Shown here one piece after another: positions 57,549-64,000 of a stretch of 64,000 nucleotides of DNA. A program made the translations under genes and the position numbers. The stretch comes from Deinococcus alpinitundrae (GTDB lineage Bacteria; Deinococcota; Deinococci; Deinococcales; Deinococcaceae). The stretch is from the NCBI RefSeq assembly GCF_009982895.1, contig NZ_WXZL01000017.1, positions 31,710-95,709 on the forward strand, given 5' to 3'. Numbering within the stretch: position 1 is the stretch's first letter; every line of letters starts with the position of its first letter. Below the pieces are notes generated by a model. That model ran no database searches and had not been told where the DNA came from. It was given only the letters and a program-made list of their open reading frames with translations.

Positions 57549-57983
57549 ATGATCAATGTGACCCCTCACCTGAACTTTCGTGGTGACGCCCGCTCAGCCC
57601 TCGCGTTCTATCAATCCGTTTTCGGCGGCCAGATCGCCTCGATCAGCTTCGCCGACGCCCACAATGTGCAGAGCGAGGGCGGCCTTGCCACCTTAGAAGA
57701 GGCGAACCAGATCATGTGGGGCCAAGTTCTGAGCGACAAAGGCTTCCACGTGATGACCTACGATGTGCCGTCCGCCTTGTCTTACGACGCAGGTGACAAG
57801 CCGGTGTTTGTCTCTGTGCGCGGCGATTCGGCGGAGGAAATCACGACCTACTGGAATGGACTCAAGGCAAGCTCGACTGTGATAGCGGATCTGGGTCCGG
57901 CGGCCTGGGGTGCGCCGCTGTACGGGATGCTCAAGGACAAGTTTGGCGTGACCTGGGTGCTGGATCTCCAAGTCAGTTACTGA
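57549..57983 (+). CDS. VOC-superfamily protein (PhnB-like)
   Basis: A 144-residue glyoxalase-fold protein of the PhnB/3-demethylubiquinone methyltransferase-like group: VTPHLNFRGDARSALAFYQSVFGG at the N-terminus and APLYGMLKDKFGVTWVLDL at the C-terminus. Its metal-ligand residues are not the classical glyoxalase set, so catalysis is uncertain. AAGGAG (57537-57542) suits the ATG at 57549 better than the ATG three bases earlier. Confidence 0.85.
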   Translation: MINVTPHLNFRGDARSALAFYQSVFGGQIASISFADAHNVQSEGGLATLEEANQIMWGQVLSDKGFHVMTYDVPSALSYDAGDKPVFVSVRGDSAEEITTYWNGLKASSTVIADLGPAAWGAPLYGMLKDKFGVTWVLDLQVSY

Positions 57984-58152
57984 CCAATTGAATCTCATCC
58001 TCAGACTGAACTCGGTGCCTACCAGCCAATGGAACGGTGACCCCATACCCAGCGGTGTAGTGCAATATCAACAGTGGCCCACGCCTTCTCTGATCGCGCC
58101 CTCATTCGCTCAGGCGTCCTGATTTACCAGACTCGTTCCCAGAAAGTTGATC

Positions 58153-58699
58153 ATGCAGGCAACCGAGACGCATTCATTTGAAATCGCTGACCAGCTCACC
58201 GCTTGGCTGAACACGAATCACGCGTCACGCACAGAACTCTGGGCACGGGTCTTCAAGAAAGGGTCGGGCATACCGACGGTCGACTGGAACGATTGCGTCG
58301 CCGCCCTCACCTGGGGCTGAATCGACGGTCAGCTCAAGGCACTCGATGAAGTCTCGTTCGTGCAGCGCCCGACGCCGCGCCGTCCTAGATCAGCTTGGTC
58401 GATCCGGAACTACGAACACGCTGAGCGCCTGATCGTCGAAGGACTGATGCAGCCGCCCGGCCTGTCGCAGGTCGAGGCGGCCCGTCAGGATGGGTGCTGT
58501 AGGCGTACGCGGGTTCGGCCACTATGGTCATCCCAGATGATTTCCTAGACGCGCTGCGGGCCGACGCGGCGGCGCACACGATGTTCGCGACGCTGAACCG
58601 CCGCAACCTCTGCATGATTGTCACCTTCTTCAGACCGCCAAATGCCCGGAGATGCACACAAAGCGAATTGCAGAAATGATTCGGGAAGTAGCGCGGTGA
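58153..58699 (+). pseudogene. YdeI/OmpD-associated family gene, broken
   Basis: The reading from ATG 58153 follows this family (AWLNTNHASRTELWARVFKKGSG, then TWG-stop-IDGQLKALD where GWIDGQ is expected): the Trp codon has become TGA at 58318-58320. It continues in frame with TPRRPRSAWSIRNYEHAERLIVEGLMQPPG, then shifts frame near 58490 (AYAGSATMVIPDDFLDAL) and again near 58620 (LQTAKCPEMHTKRIAEMIREVAR). At least one nonsense and two frameshift changes make it a pseudogene. The family has been linked to bacteriocin protection. Confidence 0.8.
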
Positions 58700-59010
58700 A
58701 ACGTTTTACTGAGAATCAAGAAGGATAGCAGTGGCGTTTTAAAATTGCCTGCTGACCTTTCAGAGTAATTGATAGGCTTAAGGAAGGCGGCATAGCCACT
58801 CTCTTGCTCAGGTCTTATCCATTTATGGAGCCGCAACACTGACGCTCAGGTCGCGGGGGGTACTGGAGCCGTTGCTATTTGTTCGGGCAAGTCACACGGG
58901 GTCTTGCTTGAAGTCAGCACTGCGGGTTCTGCGAGTTGTCATGATGGGTCTCCCATTGTCGAAGCTCATCTCCACCTACGCAAAACTGAATCACCCTTAC
59001 TTTATTATTG
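58700..59010. other. Gene-free stretch before the IS remnants
   Basis: About 310 bases, lower in GC than the surrounding DNA, with no frame, repeat or signal that I can identify. It lies between the broken YdeI-family gene and an IS630 fragment and is probably degraded mobile DNA. Confidence 0.4.
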
Positions 59011-59193
59011 CTCTATTCACCTGAGCTGCAACCCGCTGATCGCCTGTGGCAACTGACTGACGCGGCGCTCACGAACCGTTACTTTGAGATGCTGGCGCGG
59101 CTTCAAGAGGCACCCTCCCTATAGTGCCACTGGCTCAATAAACAACGCGACCTGACCGAAGCGTTGACCAGCTTCAATGGATGGCGAAAATAA
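59011..59193 (+). pseudogene. IS630-type transposase C-terminal remnant
   Basis: Reading from 59011 gives YSPELQPADRLWQLTDAAL, TNRYFEMLARLQE, an internal TAG, then CHWLNKQRDLTEALTSFNGW and TAA. This is the C-terminal pattern of IS630-family transposases (YSPELNP-x-E-x-W-type motif). The rest of the element is missing. Confidence 0.65.
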
Positions 59194-59309
59194 TGAATTG
59201 ATCGGAATTGGTATCAGTTCTCTTAGGCGAAGAAGCAGGCAGCCCCATACGGCAGGATAGGAGTCCGTCCAAGACGGGGGGCCTTTCTGCCTGAGACAGG
59301 TCAACGCTT

Positions 59310-59575
59310 TTCGCGAAATGCCGTGTTCCTGATGGGTCATTTTGAGTTCTCGTTCGAGCTTCTTGACCCGCGCTTCATGTCCACTGAGCGCTGCGAACCT
59401 CGTCCAGTAAATTGAAGGCGGGCCGCCATTCCATGCTGCTCGTAATGCCGTCTTCAGCGCACCACGAGATGGGGAGAAAACCCTGAATTTCAGGCGATCT
59501 CTGTACAGCTCTTCCTGCTTCTGAGCACCAAGCGCACAGCTTCTTCCCTGAACTCTTCTACATCATCGGAGCAAG
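59310..59575 (-). pseudogene. IS3-type transposase OrfA remnant
   Basis: On the minus strand DDVEEFREEAVRLVLRSRKS and FSPHLVVR, with stops between, followed by ELKMTHQEHGISRKALTCL after a frame change, match the helix-turn-helix and leucine-zipper parts of IS3-family OrfA. Stops and shifts show it is dead. Confidence 0.6.
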
Positions 59576-59581
59576 ATCACG

Positions 59582-59761
59582 GCAGAGAAGCTGCCTGCCG
59601 GTTTCATGTTGCTGCTTTACACCCAGTGGGGATTCCTGACCTGGCTGGACGCCAGCGGCAATACCGAGCGGCTTCTGGACCGAGTGGCTTCCGTCTTGCC
59701 AGAAGCGTGGAACAATCACAAGCATGACCAGGCCACCCGCCGTACCGCCGTCTCTCCGTGA
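59582..59761 (+). pseudogene. 3' fragment of an unidentified gene beside IS remnants
   Basis: A natural-looking frame (LPAGFMLLLYTQWGFLTWLDASG, then ERLLDRVASVLPEAW) runs into a TGA at 59759-59761, overlapping the start of the AraC gene. It has no start codon of its own and begins where the IS3 remnant ends, so it appears to be a gene cut by that element. The composition could suit a TetR-type C-terminal domain, but I cannot identify it. Confidence 0.4.
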
Positions 59762-60167
59762 CCTCGTGCGGCTGCGGCGCGTGCGTGACCGGATCGACCG
59801 GGACTACGCCCAGCCGCTGAACGTCGAGGCGCTCGCCCACAGTGTGAATATGTCCGCTGGGCATCTGAGCCGCCAGTTTCGGCTGGCGTACGGCGAATCG
59901 CCCTACAGCTACCTGATGACCCGGCGCATTGAGCGTGCCATGGCCCTGCTGCGCCTGGGGCAGCTCAGTGTCACCGAGGTCTGCTTCGAGGTCGGTTGCT
60001 CGTCGCTGGGCACCTTCAGCACCCGCTTCACCGAGCTGGTCGGCATGCCTCCCAGCACCTACCGCCACCAGGCGAAGGGCGGAATGGCCGGCATTCCACC
60101 GTGCATCGCCAAGCAGGTAACCCGGCCCATCAGGAATCGAGAAGCAACCAGGTCGTTACGCCAGTAA
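59724..60167 (+). CDS. AraC-family regulator, DNA-binding domain only
   Basis: A 147-residue protein that is almost only the AraC double helix-turn-helix: VEALAHSVNMSAGHLSRQFRLAYGESPYSYLMTRRIERAMALL and SVTEVCFEVGCSSLGTFSTRFTELVGMPPSTYR. It lacks a ligand-binding domain, so it may be a constitutive or protein-partner-controlled activator. The two VOC-operon genes follow after 10 bases and are its likely targets. Confidence 0.85.
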   Translation: MTRPPAVPPSLRDLVRLRRVRDRIDRDYAQPLNVEALAHSVNMSAGHLSRQFRLAYGESPYSYLMTRRIERAMALLRLGQLSVTEVCFEVGCSSLGTFSTRFTELVGMPPSTYRHQAKGGMAGIPPCIAKQVTRPIRNREATRSLRQ

Positions 60168-60177
60168 CATAAGCAGC

Positions 60178-60588
60178 ATGAACCTGACCATTCACCAGAC
60201 GTTCTTACCGCACACCGACCCGGACGCCTCCCTGGCCTTCTACCGCGACACCCTCGGCTTCGAGGTCCGGGGCGATGTCGAGTACGGCGGCCTGCACTGG
60301 ATCACGGTCGGCTCCGCCGACCAGCCTGGGACGTCCATCGTCCTGTACCCGCCGACGGCGACGCCCGGCGTCACCGACGACGAGCGCCGGACCATCGCCG
60401 AGATGATGGCCAAGGGCAGCTACGCCACCCTGATCCTGGCCACCCCGGATCTCGATGCCACCTTCGAGCGGGTGCAGGCCAGTGATGCCGAAGTGGTTCA
60501 GGAACCGACCGCCCAGCCGTATGGTGTGCGCGACTGCGCTTTGCGTGATCCGGCCGGCAACCTGATCCGCATTCAGGAGCGGTCCTGA
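60178..60588 (+). CDS. VOC-superfamily (glyoxalase/bleomycin-resistance-like) protein
   Basis: A 136-residue vicinal-oxygen-chelate protein: HQTFLPHTDPDASLAFYRDTLGFEVR at the N-terminus and RDCALRDPAGNLIRIQE at the C-terminus. The function of such proteins ranges from dioxygenase and isomerase to antibiotic binding and cannot be fixed here. TAACAT at 60165-60170 lies seven bases before the ATG, so it can be transcribed as a leaderless message separately from araC. Confidence 0.88.
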   Translation: MNLTIHQTFLPHTDPDASLAFYRDTLGFEVRGDVEYGGLHWITVGSADQPGTSIVLYPPTATPGVTDDERRTIAEMMAKGSYATLILATPDLDATFERVQASDAEVVQEPTAQPYGVRDCALRDPAGNLIRIQERS

Positions 60589-60602
60589 GCGCGCTCGACC
60601 GA

Positions 60603-60983
60603 TTGCTCGGGCGCTGGGCGTTCACCATGCACCACACGTCCCGCACCGAACCCATCAGCGGCCAGCTGCGCTACGAACGGGTGCTTGGCGGGGCGTTTGT
60701 GATGCAGCACTGGAGCGACGACCATCCCGACTTTCCCGATGCCCTGTCGCTGCTCTCGGAGACGCAGTCTCATTATTTCGACGTGCGGGGCATCGTCCGG
60801 ATGTTCGACCTCAGGCTCGATGATGCCGGTTGGACGATGGTGCATCTGGATCAGGACTTCTCTCAGCGCTTCGAGACACGCTTTGAGGGTGCAGATGCTC
60901 TGCAGGGCACGGGGGAAGCCTCGTCCGACGGTGGAATCACCTGGCGGCCCGACTTCACGATCACCTCCCGACGGCTACTCTAA
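60603..60983 (+). CDS. Hypothetical protein in the VOC operon, 126 aa
   Basis: A 126-residue protein beginning LGRWAFTMHHTSRTEPISGQLRYERVL, with a beta-rich pattern like small lipocalin-like DUF1579 proteins. I do not assign a function. The TTG at 60603 is the first ordinary start, but the frame is open to a CTG at 60585 that overlaps the VOC stop as CTGA and would give a better N-terminus (LSALDRLLGRW). It is the second gene of the operon. Confidence 0.7.
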   Translation: MLGRWAFTMHHTSRTEPISGQLRYERVLGGAFVMQHWSDDHPDFPDALSLLSETQSHYFDVRGIVRMFDLRLDDAGWTMVHLDQDFSQRFETRFEGADALQGTGEASSDGGITWRPDFTITSRRLL

Positions 60984-61151
60984 AGGAGGCGTTATCGAGA
61001 GGTGTCAGTCATCAAAAACCCCAACTGATTCACGAACGGCGCCGAGTTGACTGTACTATTTAATACTATGCCGAAAATCAACTGCGTCTTTCAGATTGAG
61101 TCCGCATACTGACGATGTGAGGGTCACATTCACGTTGAAGGCTCAGTTCTG

Positions 61152-63131
61152 ATGCGACGTGGAGAGCGTGACTCTAATCAGCTCTCCCCGACCGTTTTCC
61201 GGTGGTGGCCGACCATTCTCTTCTGGGTTTCCATGCATCTGTTGCTGGGCTTCTGGCTCTTCGGCAGAGCCGAGCAACCTGTCTGGTCCCTCCTCCCAAA
61301 CAGCGCGTTCCTGCTCGTGGCTGCCGGCCTCATCTTCTTTATCTCCTGGGTGCTGGGTGCCTTCCGGTTGCCGCGTCAAATCGTGCCCCCACTCATTTTG
61401 ATGACGGTCGGTCTCGTCCTGGCCATGATTCAGCAGGGTTTTTTTCCGCCCACTGCGTCTTCCACGCTCCTGTGGCCTCACGTCGTCCCACTTCTGGTGG
61501 TGGCCGGATTCGTGTGGGTCATGGTCGTCAATTTGCGGATGATCGTCCACCGCCTCAAGCTCCAGCAGCGTCTGGCGAACCAGGACAACCTGACGGGCCT
61601 GCTCAACCGTGCGGGAATGCAGCGGGCCTTGCACCATCTCACCGCGCAGCAACAGGCTGTGCTGTTGATGATGGATTTGAACGACCTCAAGTCCATCAAC
61701 GATCTCAGCGGCCACGATGCGGGCGACCAGCATATCCAGGCGGTTGCTCAGGCCATTCTGGAAGCCCTCCCGAAAGACGCCGTGGCCAGCCGGTGGGGAG
61801 GCGATGAATTTCTGGTGCTGCTGCTCCACTCCAGTGAGGCACAGGCCGATCACGTCGCGCAAACGGTCATCGAGGCCGCCCCGAAGGTTCGCCTGACTTT
61901 ACCCGCGCTGGCTTTCGGCACTGCGCAGGTTCACTCCTGCGAGGATGTTCAGCGGGCGATTGCTGTGGCAGATCAGCGAATGTATGAGCACAAGGAACTC
62001 ACCAAAAGCACCCACCTGAACACCGCCGACCAGCAGGTGCCGAGCGCAGAGGAGTTCATGCGGCTGATCGAGGGCCTCAATTCTCCCCACGAGCTGCTCG
62101 AGCGCGGCCTGAATTCTCTACGGCTGATGCTCAGCTTCGATGCCAGCGCCTATGATTCGGTGAAGGGAACGTCACTTCAGGTGTCGTATGTTTCCAGCAA
62201 TGATCAACAGCGTGACGCCGCACTTTACAATCTCAAACGCGACGTCTCCAGCGGCCTGCTGGGTCAGGCCATGCTCACCAACAGCACCATTGGCACCGCC
62301 GATTATGCCTCGGAAGTCGGGGCGATGCCAGAATGGGTCTCGGCTGGTCTGCGCAGCCTGCTGGTCACGCCGGTGCGCGACGCCGGGTCAATTGTGGGCG
62401 TGCTCGTCCTGATGAGCTATCGCAACTGGCGGCCCGTCACACCACATGCCCGCCGCCTGCTCGAAGCCGTCGCGCTGCGGCTGGGCCACATCCTGGAGCG
62501 CGAGCGTGTCATCAGACAAGTCGAACTGACACTGGAAGGCGGCCTGATGGCGTTGAGCGCGGCGCTGGAAGCGCGCGATATGGAATCGTTCGGGCACACC
62601 CAGCGGGTGGTGACTTACGCCAAGAAGCTCGGCACAGCGCTCGGGCTGTCTCGAATCGCTTTGATCGAACTCAAGCAGGGCGCGTATCTGCACGACATTG
62701 GCAAACTGATGGTGCCCGACGCGCTGCTGCGCAAACCTGGACAATTGACCCCCGAAGAGTTCAGGGTGATGCAGCAGCATGCCCAGCAGGGCTTCGCGCT
62801 GGCCTCCAGACTCCCGAATCTGCCGCAGGGATCTCTGGACGTCATTTTGTATCACCATGAAGACTGGAACGGTGGCGGCTACCCTTCTGGACGGTCGGGC
62901 GTGCAGATTCCGTTACTCGCCCGTATCTTCACGGTATGCGACGTCTACGAGGCATTGACCAGTGTGCGGCCCTACAAACCGGCCTGGCTAGTGGCGGTGG
63001 CGTTGAGCGAGATTGAGGCGCAGGCCGGGAAGAAGTTCGACCCGGAGGTCGTCGCAACCTTTCTCAAGTTGATGCGCGGTCACCTTCAAGCGGTGGGCAC
63101 AGACCGACAATCCATCCCACCTCAAGCGTGA
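61152..63131 (+). CDS. GGDEF-GAF-HD-GYP cyclic-di-GMP enzyme
   Basis: A 659-residue membrane protein. About four helices fill residues 18-130, followed by a GGDEF domain with intact GGDEF at 216-220, a GAF-like domain (about 300-450), and an HD-GYP domain with HD at 514-515 and HHEDWNGGGYP at 568-578. Both the diguanylate cyclase and the c-di-GMP phosphodiesterase motifs look complete, so it could make and destroy c-di-GMP, with the GAF domain as switch. There is no clear ribosome site near the ATG; a weak GAAGG lies 11 bases upstream. Confidence 0.9.
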   Translation: MRRGERDSNQLSPTVFRWWPTILFWVSMHLLLGFWLFGRAEQPVWSLLPNSAFLLVAAGLIFFISWVLGAFRLPRQIVPPLILMTVGLVLAMIQQGFFPPTASSTLLWPHVVPLLVVAGFVWVMVVNLRMIVHRLKLQQRLANQDNLTGLLNRAGMQRALHHLTAQQQAVLLMMDLNDLKSINDLSGHDAGDQHIQAVAQAILEALPKDAVASRWGGDEFLVLLLHSSEAQADHVAQTVIEAAPKVRLTLPALAFGTAQVHSCEDVQRAIAVADQRMYEHKELTKSTHLNTADQQVPSAEEFMRLIEGLNSPHELLERGLNSLRLMLSFDASAYDSVKGTSLQVSYVSSNDQQRDAALYNLKRDVSSGLLGQAMLTNSTIGTADYASEVGAMPEWVSAGLRSLLVTPVRDAGSIVGVLVLMSYRNWRPVTPHARRLLEAVALRLGHILERERVIRQVELTLEGGLMALSAALEARDMESFGHTQRVVTYAKKLGTALGLSRIALIELKQGAYLHDIGKLMVPDALLRKPGQLTPEEFRVMQQHAQQGFALASRLPNLPQGSLDVILYHHEDWNGGGYPSGRSGVQIPLLARIFTVCDVYEALTSVRPYKPAWLVAVALSEIEAQAGKKFDPEVVATFLKLMRGHLQAVGTDRQSIPPQA

Positions 63132-63206
63132 TGGTGGAAAACGAGAACACGGCTGCCTGCTGCTGTGTTGGCAGCGAGATCGAGCTTCAGGGTGATGGCA
63201 TTGGCG

Positions 63207-63509
63207 TCAAGCCTGCTCAGGCTGCTCGCCTTGCGGCCCGACTCGAACGTCAGTTGAGTCCAGAGATCTCTCTTCGGTAATGTTGGCCAGTTCTATGAGA
63301 CTACGTCCCAGGACAGCATCAAGGTAAGCGCATTGGGGATTAGCGGCGAACCGTGGCGGGCATGCCAGCGCACTGTCGAGATTGGCAGATGCCCGGTCGT
63401 ACAAACCGTCCAAGACTGTCTGCCCGTTTTCCTGAGGAGCGCTCAACGTCACGGGGCCTTCAAATGAGGCACTCAGCATGCGGCCCAATCCTCGCAGCTC
63501 ATGGGCCAT
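63207..63509 (-). CDS. Possible truncated hypothetical gene
   Basis: A minus-strand frame reads naturally (MAHELRGLGRMLSASFEGPV, SLIELANITEERSLDS) for 100 codons from an ATG at 63509. It is also open upstream to the inverted repeat at 63579, where an IS4-type element begins. I cannot identify it, and it may be the 3' part of a gene whose 5' end was displaced by that element. Confidence 0.3.
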   Translation of the reverse strand: MAHELRGLGRMLSASFEGPVTLSAPQENGQTVLDGLYDRASANLDSALACPPRFAANPQCAYLDAVLGRSLIELANITEERSLDSTDVRVGPQGEQPEQA

Positions 63510-63578
63510 TGACTGGGTCGGGGAGCTGAGCTCTCTGCGCGGTCGGCGTTGGATAGCTGAGATATTGCGGTTTGCGAA

Positions 63579-63651
63579 AAAGCTGTCCAGCACGGCTTTG
63601 CACCTCAGAATGAGGGTGTGAACGCAAAGGAAACTCGTGCTGGACAGCTTT
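63579..63651. repeat. 16-bp inverted repeat flanking the IS4-type transposase start
   Basis: AAAGCTGTCCAGCACG (63579-63594) pairs perfectly with CGTGCTGGACAGCTTT (63636-63651) across 41 bases. The GTG start of the transposase fragment lies inside the loop. It may mark the element end and can fold over the start codon. Confidence 0.7.
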
Positions 63652-63906
63652 ATACTGACATTCTTGCGACGTGTACCCGCAAGCAGCATCTGGACAACGT
63701 CCAGGTGCTGCTCAATCTTTTCCTGGCGGCGATGGGGAAGCCGCTGCCAGCATATGCAACGGTCAAATCGCCCACGGCCCTGAGCCGCTTCCTGAATCAT
63801 GCTCCCTGGAGCGTGACGGCCATGATTCGGGTCATGCGACATCATGCACGCTCCCAACTGAAGGCGTACCGGAAACGCTGTGTTGGACGGCCACCACGGC
63901 TTGGAG
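63618..63906 (+). pseudogene. IS4-type transposase fragment cut by an IS3 element
   Basis: From GTG 63618 the frame reads HLDNVQVLLNLFLAAMGKPLPAYATVKSPTALSRFLNHAPW, typical of the N-terminal region of Deinococcus IS4-type transposases, up to RPPRLGV. It then abruptly loses similarity at about 63906, where a TGAACC-type IS3 end begins. The catalytic part is outside or lost. Confidence 0.65.
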
Positions 63907-63942
63907 TGAACCCAAAACGCAGGACCAGCAGGCAAGTCACTT

Positions 63943-64000
63943 CTAGGTTGGATGATAGCGGGCAGCGAACTCGGCAGGGGGGACATAGCCAAGACTGGAA
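63943..64000 (-). mobile_element. C-terminal end of an IS3-family OrfB (element continues off the edge)
   Basis: The last 19 codons on the minus strand read SLGYVPPAEFAARYHPT followed by TAG, the usual C-terminus of IS3-family OrfB transposases. A likely terminal repeat starts with TGAACC at 63907. The rest of the element lies beyond the right edge. Confidence 0.75.

Overview
The window reads as a stretch of a high-GC Deinococcus-type genome. Supporting signs are a Dps-like ferritin with an export signal, a class II UvrA paralogue (UvrA2 type), ThyX, many genes whose start codon lies 5-8 nt after a TAnnnT box (the leaderless arrangement known from Deinococcus), and generally GC-rich third positions. 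It is ordinary metabolic and accessory DNA. I see no rRNA, tRNA, CRISPR array or replication origin.

Layout. Positions 1-5.5 kb hold a membrane protein fragment, an exported Dps, an isoaspartyl peptidase, an SDR enzyme, a zinc-ribbon protein and a beta-propeller lactonase. From 5.5 to 11.4 kb there is a galactan-use locus: sugar-binding protein, GH53 endo-galactanase and GH42 beta-galactosidase, divergent from a LacI regulator with two matching operators. From 11.6 to 20 kb lie housekeeping and small regulatory genes (acyl-CoA dehydrogenase, TetR/MBL pair with an operator, thyX, GNAT/EVE pair, PspA, deacetylase, Crp/Fnr). From 20 to 30 kb come an HxlR-controlled SDR/aldo-keto reductase operon, an amino-acid ABC pair with a hydantoinase, and a FadR-controlled peptide-type ABC operon.

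From 30 to 31.4 kb there is almost no recognisable coding DNA. From 31.4 to 40.2 kb follows a DNA- and ATPase-related block: MoxR AAA+ ATPase with a VWA protein, a short topoisomerase IA coupled to a small ORF, and UvrA2. From 40.3 to 42.9 kb is the most unusual locus: a lasso-peptide-like gene set (small ORF, nucleotidyltransferase, B2-type peptidase, HPr-kinase-like kinase, PqqD/B1-type recognition protein) without a recognisable macrolactam cyclase. From 43 to 51.2 kb is a second sugar locus: GH42, TIM-barrel isomerase, and a ribose-type ABC operon with an FGGY kinase.

From 51.3 to 56.5 kb a large SARP/BTAD-AAA-TPR activator is followed by two tandem secreted-protein genes. Their upstream regions are duplicated and carry 11-bp-periodic direct repeats; the second gene is broken by a stop codon. 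From 56.5 kb to the end are TetR, VOC, AraC and GGDEF/HD-GYP genes mixed with decayed insertion sequences (IS5, IS630, IS3 and IS4 types) and pseudogenes. The right edge shows an IS3-family end inserted into an IS4-type transposase.
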